DNA of 64,000 nt from Geobacteraceae bacterium (GCA_009773645.1 WSYB01000016.1:27352-91351); one strand, 5' to 3'. Counted from the first letter of the stretch, positions 7,721 through 16,706 are shown. Translations and numbers: made by a program. The notes: generated by a model from the letters alone, not told the origin.

Positions 7721-8974
7721 CTAAATATTATCCAGGGCTTCTGCAAAGTCGTCAATAATATCGTCAATATCCTCGATACCGACAGAGACGCGGACCAGTT
7801 CTTCGGTAACCCCCATGAGGGCCTTCTCTTCCGGACCGAAGTCGCTGCAGATGGTGCTGGCGGGGTGGATAACCAGAGTCTTGGCGTCTCCGATATTGGC
7901 CAGATTCTTGGCCAGCTTGACGCCGTTGATGAACCGGAAGGCGGCACTTTTGTCCGCTAGGCCGAAAGTAAGAAGGCCGCTATATTTCCCCTTGTAAAGC
8001 CTTTTTGCCACTCCATGGTGGGGAGAATCCTCCAGGCCCGGGTAGTTTACCCATTTCACCTTGTCATGCCCTTTGAGAAAACGGGCAAGCTGCATGGCGT
8101 TTTCGCAGTGGCGGTCCATGCGAAGCGCCAGGGTTTCGATTCCCTCGGTGAGGAGAAAAGAGTTCATGGGGGCGGGGCAGGCGCCGAAGTCCTTATGTAT
8201 CAGCTTTCGGGCACGGGCGGTGAAGGCGAAGTTGCGGTATTTCTTGGCAAACGGCTCGAAATGGGGGAATTTTCCGCTCCCCCAATCGAAACTCCCCATG
8301 TCGATGATAGCCCCGCCTATGGCGCTTCCGGTGCCGTTGATGAACTTGCTTGTGGAGTGGATTACGATGTCTGCACCGAGCTCCGTCCCCCTGGCCAGAT
8401 AGGGGGTGGTGACGGTGGCGTCCACCATGAGGGGGACTCCTGCCTCTTGTGCCGCGGCAGCAATCGCCGGGATGTCGGGAACATCCAGCTTCGGGTTGCC
8501 GATGGTTTCCACGAAGATGAGTCGGGTCTGTTCGGTTATGCCGTTTCTCACGGCAGTAATATCTGTCGGGTCGACAAACTTTGCCCTTATCCCGTAATTG
8601 GCCAGGGTGTCGCGAAACAGGGAAAAGGTGCCGCCAAAAAGGGATGAAGAGGCGAGGATTTCGTCGCCACTCCTGACGATTGTCATGACGGCTGTGGTGA
8701 TGGCAGCCATACCGGATGCTGTAGCGATTGCGGCAATTCCTCCCTCCAGGAGCGCCAGTCGTTTCTCCAGGCTCTCCGTGGTGGGGTTGCCGATCCGGGT
8801 GTATACCTGCCCAACCTTTCTCCCCCGGAAGATGTCTTCCAGGTCTTCCGCGGTGTGGTGGGCAAAGGAAGATGATTGTACAACAGGGACTGTCGTGGCC
8901 CCGGCCGGCCCCGCTTCCAGTCCGCCGTGAATCAACAATGTGTCGAACCTTAATTTACGTGCCTTGATAGTCAT
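7721..8974 (-). CDS. metY: O-acetylhomoserine sulfhydrylase (MetY-like), probable thiocarboxylate user
   Basis: A 417-residue PLP enzyme of the Cys/Met-metabolism family. Visible landmarks are YTRIGNPT, the cofactor region TASGMAAI, the PLP aspartate in MVDATVTTPYL and the Schiff-base lysine in HSTSKFINGTG (about K210). It should convert O-acetylhomoserine plus sulfide or a protein thiocarboxylate to homocysteine. It is the first gene after a SAM-I riboswitch, so methionine/SAM supply controls it. The ATG at 8972–8974 has GAGAGGAG upstream. Downstream hcyS, hcyF and hcyD indicate the thiocarboxylate route rather than free sulfide, which is an inference from context. Confidence 0.92.
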   Translation of the reverse strand: MTIKARKLRFDTLLIHGGLEAGPAGATTVPVVQSSSFAHHTAEDLEDIFRGRKVGQVYTRIGNPTTESLEKRLALLEGGIAAIATASGMAAITTAVMTIVRSGDEILASSSLFGGTFSLFRDTLANYGIRAKFVDPTDITAVRNGITEQTRLIFVETIGNPKLDVPDIPAIAAAAQEAGVPLMVDATVTTPYLARGTELGADIVIHSTSKFINGTGSAIGGAIIDMGSFDWGSGKFPHFEPFAKKYRNFAFTARARKLIHKDFGACPAPMNSFLLTEGIETLALRMDRHCENAMQLARFLKGHDKVKWVNYPGLEDSPHHGVAKRLYKGKYSGLLTFGLADKSAAFRFINGVKLAKNLANIGDAKTLVIHPASTICSDFGPEEKALMGVTEELVRVSVGIEDIDDIIDDFAEALDNI

Positions 8975-8999
8975 GCGGTTTTTTCTCCTCTCGGTAAAC

Positions 9000-9185
9000 A
9001 GAAAACCCCATCTCGTTTGAGATGGGGCTTCTATACTTCAAAGGAGACTGCATCCTTTTTTTCTGTCGGCACCCACCCCATCTTTGCCTGGTAAGTTGGC
9101 AGGATTTAGCACCTGGCATTCGCTTCCGCGAATCGGTTGCTGTGGTTTCGCAGGGCCTTTCCCTCCACCACTCTCGATAAAGCAG
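9000..9185 (-). promoter_or_regulatory. SAM-I (S-box) riboswitch with intrinsic terminator
   Basis: Read on the minus strand, the leader has the S-box core: TTTATCGAGAGTGGTGGAGG, GGCCCTGCGAAACC, CAGCAACC and GGTGCTAAATCCTGCC (about 9090–9183). Downstream is a GCCCCATCTC/GAGATGGGGTTTTCT hairpin with a T-run (9003–9031), ending 28 bases before the metY start. SAM binding should favour the terminator and shut the operon. The layout is standard for SAM-I; which genes beyond metY respond is inferred from their uninterrupted orientation. Confidence 0.95.
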
Positions 9186-9215
9186 GACTTTCTGTGTATT
9201 TAATTGTTGAGTTAA

Positions 9216-9245
9216 TCTATACAATATTTGTCAAAATTATGTCAA
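9216..9245 (-). promoter_or_regulatory. Predicted sigma70 promoter of the sulfur operon
   Basis: TTGACA (9240–9245) and TATAGA (9216–9221), 18-bp spacer, in an AT-rich stretch. Transcription would begin a few bases downstream, shortly before the riboswitch aptamer. Confidence 0.6.
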
Positions 9246-9324
9246 GTAATAAAATGGATAAGTTTAGTAAAATTGTCAGAAATCCTGGCCGCAAAAAAAA
9301 GGCCAATATGGAAGTTTACCGGTA

Positions 9325-9360
9325 CAAAAAAAGGACCCAAAACATATGGGTCCCTTTTTT
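9325..9360. terminator. Bidirectional intrinsic terminator after rpoH
   Basis: Stem GGACCCA/TGGGTCC with an A-run on the left and a T-run on the right, so it works in both directions. It lies 24 bp after the rpoH stop and separates it from the sulfur operon promoter. Confidence 0.85.
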
Positions 9361-9384
9361 CAATCACCGTCGAAATGTGCGGGT

Positions 9385-10239
9385 TCAGGCAGCGGATGCC
9401 TGGGCTATGAGGGGGGTCAACGCGGCCTTCAACTTTTTCAGCGCACCTTCCTCGATCTGGCGCACCCTTTCCCTGGAAATGGAGAAATGGTCTGCAATTT
9501 CCTGCAGGGTCTCGGGCTCGTCGGCGGTCACCCGCTGCTCAATTACATACCGTTCCTTTTCATTGAGTCCTATGAGCGCCTGGGCGATTTCCCGACGCAG
9601 AATGGCGTTTTCCTGGACCTCGGCCAGCATCTCTTCCTGGTTTTGCCGATCATCGGCCAAGTTGTCCAAGAGGGTAAAACCTTCACCGTCAACCACTTCT
9701 GCATCAAGGGAGAAGTCGCCGCGCATGCGCTGCCCCATTTCTTCGACTTCAGCCTCTTTAACGTCAAGATGTGTTGCGGTAATCTGAACATCATCATCGC
9801 CAAGCATGTTTCTGATGGCGTTTTTCGCCTGGTTCAACTTGAAAAAGAGCTTTCTCTGGGCCTGGGTGGTCCCTATTTTCAGCAGACTCCAGGCCGAGAT
9901 GATATGATTCTGGATGTACGCGCGAATCCACCAGACGGCGTACGAGATGAGACGGAATCCCTTGTAAGGGTTGAATTTGCGCACCGCCATCATGAGCCCC
10001 ACGTTCCCTTCCTGGATGAGGTCGAGCATCTTCATGCCGTAAGCCCGGTATTCCGCGGCAACCTTCACCACGAAGCGGAGGTTTGAGGTAATAAGCGCAT
10101 GGGCGGCCTCCAGATCCTTCTTCTCGTAAAACTTTACGGCAAGACGATATTCCTCTTCCGCGGAGAGGGTGGGAAAGCGTCGTATTTCGGCAAGATAAAC
10201 GTTAAGGCTGTCTGCAACGACGGGCAGAGTCATGGCCAT
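9385..10239 (-). CDS. rpoH: Heat-shock sigma factor 32
   Basis: 284 residues, sigma70 family group 3 without region 1.1. Region 2 has the core and -10 recognition stretch LIQEGNVGLMMAVRKFNPYKGFR. The RpoH box appears as QRKLFFKLNQAK, and region 4 ends in a helix-turn-helix (LQEIADHFSISRERVRQIEE). It directs RNA polymerase to heat-shock promoters. A near-perfect CIRCE operator lies 35 bp upstream, so the HrcA repressor probably controls it, linking the two heat-shock systems. A second in-frame ATG two codons in is an alternative start. A terminator follows the gene. Confidence 0.95.
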   Translation of the reverse strand: MAMTLPVVADSLNVYLAEIRRFPTLSAEEEYRLAVKFYEKKDLEAAHALITSNLRFVVKVAAEYRAYGMKMLDLIQEGNVGLMMAVRKFNPYKGFRLISYAVWWIRAYIQNHIISAWSLLKIGTTQAQRKLFFKLNQAKNAIRNMLGDDDVQITATHLDVKEAEVEEMGQRMRGDFSLDAEVVDGEGFTLLDNLADDRQNQEEMLAEVQENAILRREIAQALIGLNEKERYVIEQRVTADEPETLQEIADHFSISRERVRQIEEGALKKLKAALTPLIAQASAA

Positions 10240-10273
10240 CTGAAACTTCCTCCTTGACCGGCGTCTAAAAAAA

Positions 10274-10300
10274 TTAGCACTCGGGGGTCCCGAGTGCTAG
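10274..10300. promoter_or_regulatory. CIRCE operator (HrcA binding site) upstream of rpoH
   Basis: TTAGCACTC, nine bases, GAGTGCTAG: one mismatch to the canonical CIRCE inverted repeat, with the standard 9-bp spacer. It lies 35 bp before the rpoH start on the minus strand. hrcA is not in this window. Confidence 0.93.
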
Positions 10301-10344
10301 TAATTTAACAACGGATAAAAAAAAATTCAAGTGGGTAAAACAAA

Positions 10345-10806
10345 TTATTTTTGCTGGTACATCAGGACGGTCATTTCAGGCCGCCTGGGGGAATAGGCAA
10401 ATGTTATTCTGGAGTTTCCGTCTTCCCATACATAGGTGATCATATGGGGAGCGGCCGACCGGTCCATGACTCCCTCGCCGTAAGACTTTTTGTGCTTGGC
10501 CAGGAGGTTTTCAATGCCGGTCTTTTTCACATAGGCAGCGTTGAAGGTGACGGAAACCGCATTCAGCCCGCTCTCTTTAAATCCAAAGGTGCGCTGACTC
10601 ATCTCTCTGTTTGGTTTGACCTGCTTGTAAATGACCTGGTCGCCAAGTTTTCCCAGATTTCCATTGCGATATTTATTCATCACCTTGTGCAGGTCCGTTC
10701 CCCACTTCATGCCGGCATAGCCCGCAAAAAGCCCGGCGGGGAATGCTGCAGTGGCGCTTACCAGAAGCGTTGCAAGGATTATGGAAATGGCAAAAGACTT
10801 TTTCAT
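10345..10806 (-). CDS. Secreted protein of unknown function
   Basis: 153 residues with a clear Sec signal peptide (MKKSFAISIILATLLVSATA, cleavage probably near AFPA). The mature part begins FAGYAGMKWGTDLHKVMNKY, a pattern seen in small periplasmic proteins that start with a W-G-x-x motif. The rest is alternating strands and ends YSPRRPEMTVLMYQQK. There are no cysteines and no catalytic motif that I recognise. It is monocistronic, facing the rpoH leader on one side and divergent from ilvE on the other. Confidence 0.75.
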   Translation of the reverse strand: MKKSFAISIILATLLVSATAAFPAGLFAGYAGMKWGTDLHKVMNKYRNGNLGKLGDQVIYKQVKPNREMSQRTFGFKESGLNAVSVTFNAAYVKKTGIENLLAKHKKSYGEGVMDRSAAPHMITYVWEDGNSRITFAYSPRRPEMTVLMYQQK

Positions 10807-10983
10807 GCCGGCTCCTTTGGCAATTTATATGCATATCCCGAAAGATACGCGGTAATAGGGAAGAAGTCAAGGCATACCGATGTGGCTGCGAAGCGGAAAA
10901 ATCCTTGCCCGCTGCATGGTTATGTGATAAATGATTATACTATTCATCCCGGCGCCCTGCACCGAAAACGGAGGTTTCAGCAG

Positions 10984-12063
10984 ATGGAAATGGAAATCAA
11001 AGTGGTTCCTCTTCCGGAGGAAAAAAAGAAGGCCAAATACACCGATGAGTCCAAACTCGGTTTTGGCAGGATATTTACCGACCGGATGCTCCTGGCCGAT
11101 TGGAAGGCGGGTCAGGGATGGGGGGATGCCCGCATTGAGCCCTATGCTCCTTTTGTCCTCGATCCCGCATGCCTGGTGTTTCACTATGCCCAGGAGATAT
11201 TCGAGGGACTCAAGGCCTATAAATGGAAAGACGGAACCATTGCCCTGTTCCGGCCGGAGATGAACGCTCGGCGCTTCAATCATTCCGCAGTAAGGATGTG
11301 TATGCCGGAGGTGCCTGAAGAGCTCTTTCTCAAGGGGATAGAAGAGTTGGTACGACTTGAGATGGATTGGGTTCCCGGCTCAGAGGGGACGTCCATGTAC
11401 ATCCGTCCCACCATGATCGCGGTTGAGCCGGTGCTGGGTGTTAAGCCTTCAGACTGCTTCTGTTTCTATGTCATTCTTTCGCCAGTCGGCGCTTATTACC
11501 CCGCAGGGTTTAATCCGATAAACATACTGGTCGAGGACCAGTATGTCCGGGCAGTTGCCGGAGGCACCGGTGAAGCCAAGACCGGTGCCAATTATGCCGC
11601 TTCTTTGAAAGCCGCCCTGGAAGCTAAAAAGAAGGGATTCGACCAGGTACTCTGGCTGGACGGGGTCCATAAACGCTTCGTCGAAGAAGTAGGGGCCATG
11701 AACATGCTGTTCGCCTATGGAGACAGGGTAGTGACCGCCCCGTTAACCGGTTCCATCCTGAACGGCATTACCCGTGATTCCGTCATCAAACTCGCCGATT
11801 CTCTCGGCTTCAAGGTGGAAGAGCGCCAGATCGATGTTAATGAGCTTCTGCTCGACATAAATGCAGGTAAGGTGACGGAAGCCTTCGGCAGCGGCACAGC
11901 TGCTGTTATCACCCCTGTTGGATCTCTCAGTTACAAGGGGGAAACCATCCCCGTGGGTAATGGCGGCGTGGGCAGATTGACCCGGAAGCTCTACGATACC
12001 CTGACCGGTATCCAGTACGGGAAAATCGCGGATACCTTCGGCTGGATGCGAAAAATCGCCTAG
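10984..12063 (+). CDS. ilvE: Branched-chain amino acid aminotransferase
   Basis: A 359-residue fold-type IV PLP enzyme for the last step of leucine, isoleucine and valine synthesis. Landmarks are the early FHYAQEIFEGLKAYKW, the PLP lysine region GEAKTGANYAAS, EEVGAMNMLF and the phosphate loop FGSGTAAVITPVG. I use the ATG at 10984 because GGAGGT precedes it. The frame is open several hundred bases upstream, but that part is antisense to the secreted-protein gene and looks non-coding. Downstream lie a short hairpin and a tiny Cys-rich gene. Confidence 0.95.
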   Translation: MEMEIKVVPLPEEKKKAKYTDESKLGFGRIFTDRMLLADWKAGQGWGDARIEPYAPFVLDPACLVFHYAQEIFEGLKAYKWKDGTIALFRPEMNARRFNHSAVRMCMPEVPEELFLKGIEELVRLEMDWVPGSEGTSMYIRPTMIAVEPVLGVKPSDCFCFYVILSPVGAYYPAGFNPINILVEDQYVRAVAGGTGEAKTGANYAASLKAALEAKKKGFDQVLWLDGVHKRFVEEVGAMNMLFAYGDRVVTAPLTGSILNGITRDSVIKLADSLGFKVEERQIDVNELLLDINAGKVTEAFGSGTAAVITPVGSLSYKGETIPVGNGGVGRLTRKLYDTLTGIQYGKIADTFGWMRKIA

Positions 12064-12080
12064 GAGTCATAAATAGTTTC

Positions 12081-12099
12081 CATCCGGAAACTCCGGATG
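12081..12099. repeat. Short hairpin CATCCGGA…TCCGGATG, copy 1
   Basis: CATCCGGAAACTCCGGATG, 17 bases after the ilvE stop. The identical 19-mer follows the stop of the PLP enzyme gene at 38479–38497. It has no T-run, so it is not a classical terminator. It may be an RNA 3'-end processing or REP-like element. Confidence 0.6.
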
Positions 12100-12101
12100 C
12101 G

Positions 12102-12263
12102 ATGGGTGACATGAAGCAGCAAGCCAATATCAACAAACTCTGCATTTCCTGCCGCAGGCCCTGCAAACAGCCGTCAACCGTGGTTGTCGCCTCCTGCCCC
12201 CGTTACTACCTGGGTCCTAAAATTAAGAGATCCCAGTGGAAACAGATGGAACTTCCCTGGTAG
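12102..12263 (+). CDS. Small cysteine-rich protein
   Basis: 53 residues beginning MGDMKQQANINKLCISC. A CISCRRPC cluster is followed by SCPRYY and a basic C-terminus (KIKRSQWKQMELPW). Four cysteines in a CX2CX3C…C pattern could bind zinc or an iron–sulfur cluster. The start is uncertain between two in-frame ATGs three codons apart. It is 38 bp after ilvE and may be read through from it. Codon use resembles its neighbours, supporting a real gene. No function is assigned. Confidence 0.5.
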   Translation: MGDMKQQANINKLCISCRRPCKQPSTVVVASCPRYYLGPKIKRSQWKQMELPW

Positions 12264-12273
12264 ACCGCTTCCT

Positions 12274-12537
12274 TCACCGCCTTTCCCAAAGCCCTTTTTG
12301 CTGCTTGTCCTGCTGGACTTTCTTCTGTTCCGAAGCGGAGGATGGGTTTACGACCGCTTTCGCCACTATCGTTTTATTCTGCTGCGTTGCCAGCTCTTCC
12401 TGCTGTTGATACGCCGTCCATTCGACATTTATCGCCTCAACCTGCAGTTCTTTGACCGCTGCCCTGCCGATAATTTGCAGCTCGCTGCACCCGGTGAGAC
12501 TCAAAATTGCCAGAGACATAAGAAGTATCCTTGTCAT
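12274..12537 (-). CDS. Small lipoprotein
   Basis: 87 residues. The signal MTRILLMSLAILSLTGC ends in a lipobox (LTGC), so the cysteine at residue 17 should be lipidated. The mature part is charged and probably helical (EWTAYQQQEELATQQNK) and ends QKGLWERR. There are no domain matches that I know. It converges with the small gene at 12102–12263, their ends 10 bp apart. Confidence 0.6.
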   Translation of the reverse strand: MTRILLMSLAILSLTGCSELQIIGRAAVKELQVEAINVEWTAYQQQEELATQQNKTIVAKAVVNPSSASEQKKVQQDKQQKGLWERR

Positions 12538-12868
12538 GACGCGCCTCCCGTAAATTTGTCATTGTTGCCTTCATTAAGTACGATTTCCGTGCCAAGTAAC
12601 TTTAATATGTAAAGCATTGGAATGACTGGGATATTCCATTGCAAGGCTTTCCCGTGCTGGCCTAATAATGAACAACCGGCAACCGCAGTCGCTGCCAAAC
12701 TGCTAATTTAATTGAGCTTGTTAGGGATTGCACAGGGGACGTCAAGCGTGAACAGCAGGGAGAGTGGCTGGGTCGACTCAGCATATTTTTTGATTTCCGG
12801 CTGAGCCTTGACACGGGTTATGAGCGTGTCTATTCTTTGGTTAAGAACCTGAAAAAGGAGCGCTTTCC
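12538..12868. other. Intergenic region upstream of clpB
   Basis: 331 bp without a convincing gene. The right part holds the predicted clpB promoter (12808–12836) and a GGAG ribosome-binding site before the clpB ATG. Nothing else stands out. Confidence 0.6.
12808..12836 (+). promoter_or_regulatory. Predicted clpB promoter
   Basis: TTGACA (12808–12813), 17-bp spacer, TATTCT (12831–12836), 32 bp before the clpB start. The -35 is preceded by CC, giving CCTTGACA, which also partly resembles a sigma32 -35 element. The -10 does not match the sigma32 consensus. Confidence 0.5.
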
Positions 12869-15463
12869 ATGATAAGACCGGAAAAAATGACGATAAAAAC
12901 CCAGGAGGCCTTGGCGGCGGCCCAGGAAGCCGCATCAAGGCTGGGAAATGCGGCTGTGGAACCTGAACATCTCCTTCTGGCCTTGTTGGAGCAGGAAGGT
13001 GGTCTGGCAGCCCCGCTTTTACAGAAGATAGGGGCAAATCCGGATTTCATCAGGAGCAAGGTGGAATCCGCCCTGAAGAAGCTGCCTCAGGCGAGCGGTG
13101 CCGCTATGCAGCCCACCCTTTCCCGCTCCCTCTACCAGCTCCTGGAGAATGCCCAGAAAGAGGCAGACGCCATGAAGGATGAGTTTGTCTCAACCGAGCA
13201 CCTCCTTTTGGTCATGGCGGCGGATAAGGGGAGTGGAGCGGCCGGTATCCTGGCTGACAACGGGGTGACCCGTGGGGCGATTCTTGCGGCTTTAAAGGAG
13301 GTGAGAGGCGATGAGCGGATCACCGACCAGGCCCCTGAGGATAAGTACCAGGCCCTGGCCAAATATGCCCGCGACCTCACCGATCTGGCCCGCCAGGGGA
13401 AGCTTGACCCGGTGATAGGTCGGGACGAGGAGATCCGCCGGGTAATCCAGGTTCTCTCCCGCCGTACCAAGAACAATCCGGTGCTGATAGGGGAGCCGGG
13501 GGTGGGGAAAACCGCCATCGTGGAGGGGCTGGCCCAGCGGATCATTTCCGGGGATGTTCCGGAAACCCTTAAGGAAAAGCGGCTGGTGGCCCTGGACATG
13601 GGGGCGCTCATCGCCGGGGCCAAGTACCGAGGCGAGTTCGAGGACCGGCTCAAAGCGGTGATCAAGGAGGTTACCAAGTCCGAGGGGAAGATCATCCTCT
13701 TCATCGACGAACTCCATACCCTGGTGGGGGCCGGGGCCGCGGAGGGGGCCATGGACGCCTCCAACATGCTGAAACCCGCATTGGCACGGGGGGAGCTCCA
13801 CTGCATCGGTGCAACCACTCTTAATGAGTACCGTAAGTATATCGAGAAGGACGCGGCCCTGGAGCGCCGTTTCCAGCAGGTTTATACCGGGGAACCGTCA
13901 GTGGAGGACACCATAGCCATCCTGCGTGGTCTCAAGGAAAAATATGAAACCTTTCACGGCACCCGTATCAAGGACAGCGCCATCATTGCCGCGGCGACCC
14001 TGTCCGACCGTTACATCACCGACCGTTTTCTTCCTGACAAGGCCATTGACCTGATTGACGAGGCGGCTTCCCGGCTTCGGATCGAGATCGACTCCATGCC
14101 GACGGAGATCGACGAGGTGGAGAGAAAGATCATCCAACTGGAGATCGAGAAACAGGCGCTCTTGCGGGAGCAGGACCCCCATGCTCAGGAGCGGCTGAAA
14201 AAGCTCTCCGACGAGCTGGAAGGGCTAAAGGCAGAATCCGCTGAACTAAAAGCCCACTGGCTGAAAGAAAAGGAGATTATTGGGGCGCTCAGGGATTTGA
14301 AACAGCGGTTGGAGGAGAAAAAAGAGGAGGCCAGGCGCACCGAACGGGAGGGGAATCTGGCCCGTACGGCCGAAATCCGCTACGGTGATATTCCTGCCAT
14401 TGAGAAGGAGATGGCAGAGAAAAACCGGCAGCTCGTGGAGATACAGAAAGAGGGGAAGATGCTTCCCGAAGAGGTGGACGGTGACATGATCGCCGAAATA
14501 GTCGCCAAGTGGACCGGCATTCCCGTCTCTCGCATGCTGGAGGGTGAGTCGGAAAAGCTGATCAGGATGGAGGAACGGCTCAAGACACGGGTGGTGGGAC
14601 AGGACGACGCGCTGGTGCTGGTGGCCAATGCGGTCCGTCGGGCGAGGTCGGGGCTTTCCGACCCGAACCGTCCCATTGGCTCCTTTATCTTCCTGGGTCC
14701 CACCGGGGTCGGAAAGACCGAGACCGCCCGTGCCCTGGCAGAGTTCCTGTTTGATGACGACCAGGCCATTGTCCGGATCGACATGAGCGAGTATCAGGAA
14801 AAGCACACCGTGGCCAGGCTCATCGGCGCTCCTCCCGGCTATGTGGGGTACGAAGAGGGGGGGCAGCTAACCGAGGCGATCAGACGTCGCCCGTACAGCA
14901 TCGTTCTTTTCGACGAGATCGAGAAGGCCCACCCCGAGGTGTTCAACGTTCTTCTGCAGGTGCTGGACGATGGCCGGCTCACCGACGGCCAGGGACGGAC
15001 CGTGGATTTTCGCAACACGGTGATCATCATGACAAGCAACCTCGGCTCCCAGTGGATCCAGCAGTACGGCGTCAGCGACTACGCCAGGATGCGGACCATG
15101 GTTATGGAAACCCTCAAAGAGAATTTCAAGCCTGAGTTTCTGAACCGGGTGGACGAGATCGTCATCTACCACGCCCTGCCGCTGGAACAGATCAAGAAGA
15201 TCGTCGATATTCAGGTGAAAGGTCTGCAGGCACGTCTGGCCGACCGTCACATTAATCTTGAGGTCAGCGACAAGGCCCGTGAGTTTCTGGCCAGGGAAGG
15301 GTATGATCCCGCCTACGGCGCAAGGCCTTTGAAACGGACCTTACAGCGTAAGGTGCAGGATCCCCTGGCGCTCATGCTTTTGGAAGGAAAATTTGCGGAA
15401 GGGGATACGGTGCTGGTGGACCTTGCCATGAGCGGCGATACACTGGTGATAAAAAAGAAGTAA
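12869..15463 (+). CDS. clpB: ClpB disaggregase
   Basis: An 864-residue AAA+ chaperone that works with DnaK to resolve aggregates. The N domain (residues 1–145) has the two Clp-N repeats. NBD1 has Walker [10 protein letters not shown] (208–216) and the Walker B segment [14 protein letters not shown]. The coiled-coil M domain covers roughly 400–525 and lacks any sign of truncation. NBD2 has Walker [10 protein letters not shown] (610–618) and Walker [15 protein letters not shown]. Its length is normal for the family. Its own promoter lies upstream and a terminator follows. Heat-shock control through RpoH is likely but not proven by the promoter sequence. Confidence 0.97.
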   Translation: MIRPEKMTIKTQEALAAAQEAASRLGNAAVEPEHLLLALLEQEGGLAAPLLQKIGANPDFIRSKVESALKKLPQASGAAMQPTLSRSLYQLLENAQKEADAMKDEFVSTEHLLLVMAADKGSGAAGILADNGVTRGAILAALKEVRGDERITDQAPEDKYQALAKYARDLTDLARQGKLDPVIGRDEEIRRVIQVLSRRTKNNPVLIGEPGVGKTAIVEGLAQRIISGDVPETLKEKRLVALDMGALIAGAKYRGEFEDRLKAVIKEVTKSEGKIILFIDELHTLVGAGAAEGAMDASNMLKPALARGELHCIGATTLNEYRKYIEKDAALERRFQQVYTGEPSVEDTIAILRGLKEKYETFHGTRIKDSAIIAAATLSDRYITDRFLPDKAIDLIDEAASRLRIEIDSMPTEIDEVERKIIQLEIEKQALLREQDPHAQERLKKLSDELEGLKAESAELKAHWLKEKEIIGALRDLKQRLEEKKEEARRTEREGNLARTAEIRYGDIPAIEKEMAEKNRQLVEIQKEGKMLPEEVDGDMIAEIVAKWTGIPVSRMLEGESEKLIRMEERLKTRVVGQDDALVLVANAVRRARSGLSDPNRPIGSFIFLGPTGVGKTETARALAEFLFDDDQAIVRIDMSEYQEKHTVARLIGAPPGYVGYEEGGQLTEAIRRRPYSIVLFDEIEKAHPEVFNVLLQVLDDGRLTDGQGRTVDFRNTVIIMTSNLGSQWIQQYGVSDYARMRTMVMETLKENFKPEFLNRVDEIVIYHALPLEQIKKIVDIQVKGLQARLADRHINLEVSDKAREFLAREGYDPAYGARPLKRTLQRKVQDPLALMLLEGKFAEGDTVLVDLAMSGDTLVIKKK

Positions 15464-15481
15464 CCAGGTAAGGCCATAAGT

Positions 15482-15517
15482 AAAGGGGCATACTCCACAG
15501 GCATGCCCCTTTATTTG
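15482..15517 (+). terminator. Intrinsic terminator after clpB
   Basis: AAGGGGCAT, loop, ATGCCCCTT followed by TATTTGATT, 18 bp after the clpB stop. The A-rich 5' side also gives some terminator strength for the converging gene on the other strand. Confidence 0.8.
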
Positions 15518-15550
15518 ATTGTTTATGCGGCGAAAGAGCGTTGTGCCGCC

Positions 15551-15916
15551 TTATTTCGCTTGCTCTTTGGACTGCAGCACAAAGGCAAACAGCTCTCTGC
15601 ACATTTGCAGCCGTTTCCGGTAAACCTTTCTCGGAGTTTCTTCCAGCGATTCAATGACCGGCTTCAACTTGTCACATCTCTCAATAAGCGATTGCAGTTC
15701 CGCTTTTGACAGGGACATGGAGTCATCAGTCCTTGAGCAGATATCCGCTATCTCTTTTCTCCATGGCTCTTCCGCACAGGCCGGCTGCACGATATTGAAC
15801 CCGGCGGTGCGCTCCCATTTGGCGGCAGGACCTGTCCCATATGGTGAAGTGGAGGGTGTCGCAACTACCGTAAATAGTCCCGTCAGTAATGTGAATAAGA
15901 TTCTTATGAACGCCAT
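15551..15916 (-). CDS. Small secreted protein next to the cytochromes
   Basis: 121 residues with an N-terminal hydrophobic signal (MAFIRILFTLLTGLFTVVATP). The mature region has three cysteines (QPACAEE, ADICSRT, ERCDKLK) and a helical C-terminus (SLIERCDKLKPVIESLEE…FAFVLQSKEQAK). No heme motif. It begins 15 bp after the end of the broken cytochrome gene on the same strand and may belong to the same transcript. Function unknown. Confidence 0.65.
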   Translation of the reverse strand: MAFIRILFTLLTGLFTVVATPSTSPYGTGPAAKWERTAGFNIVQPACAEEPWRKEIADICSRTDDSMSLSKAELQSLIERCDKLKPVIESLEETPRKVYRKRLQMCRELFAFVLQSKEQAK

Positions 15917-15931
15917 ATGATCACCCTTCGG

Positions 15932-16706
15932 CTATGGATGACATCTTTTGCAGTCATTCATGGGAAATGCCACATTTAAATGGCAGGTACCGCAAAAGTC
16001 ACCCCGTAGAATATACGACATCGAAAAATGCTTGGTGGTTTTCTTTTTTATATTAAAAATATCCGGATGGCAACTGTTGCAGTCCAGCCACTCGGTGTGG
16101 GCCTTGTGGGGAAAGATCGCGGGAGAGATCATCGCCATTTCCGCTTCAAGCATCAGAGTTTTGTCAAAAGGAATGTCCTGAGGCTTCGATTTGAGGTGAT
16201 TTGCCGGGGAGATCAATTTTCTTCTCAACGCTTCTACCCAGTCTATGCCGTTGCCGAATTCCGTTCTCGGAAAAGGAGCTTTTGAAAACAGGGAATAGTT
16301 ATCCCGCCCGGAACCTATGTCGCCGGTGTGGCACTTGTCACAGTTGCCGTTGGGTCTGAAAGCGATCTTTCCGTTGTGGCAGGAGCCGCAAAATTTCCCC
16401 CGTCTGTTGGTTGCTTCCGATATCTCGGTAGTATTCACCTTCATGTACCTTCATGTTAAATTCAAGTTCGGAATGGCATACCCGGCATGTGTATTTCATT
16501 CTGTGCTGCCAATGGGAAAATGAAACCGGTTTTACACCATTTCTCGTCGATGTCCGGTCGATGAGGATGTTTCCATACTCTTCAAACGGTGCGACGGGGG
16601 GCAGATTAAAGTAAGCGACCCCCCGCGACGGCGAAGAGAAGAGCACTACCGGCAACAGCAACGCAATCTTTAATATTAAAGGGGCTTTGTATGGCATCTT
16701 TGGCAA
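15932..16706 (-). pseudogene. Hexaheme c-type cytochrome disrupted by a 10-bp tandem duplication
   Basis: The 5' frame (16706 downwards) gives a signal peptide and the first heme site CRVCH, then runs into a wrong frame. The 3' frame (ending 15932) carries CGSCH, CDKCH, CNSCH, CGTCH and CKRCH. Joined, they match the adjacent hexaheme paralogue residue for residue in layout. At the junction the 10-mer ACCTTCATGT occurs twice in tandem (16437–16446, 16447–16456). Removing one copy restores a single frame of 254 residues. Periplasmic electron transfer would be the ancestral role. The 5' end overlaps the upstream cytochrome gene by 31 bp. Confidence 0.88.

Noticed and set aside
10351..10983. A 211-codon N-terminal extension of ilvE
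   Set aside because: It lies opposite the secreted-protein gene and has no homology to aminotransferases; a GGAGGT and ATG at 10984 give the normal family length.
16338..16456. Programmed ribosomal frameshifting in the broken cytochrome
   Set aside because: There is no slippery heptamer or pseudoknot; the perfect 10-bp tandem duplication explains the frame loss directly.
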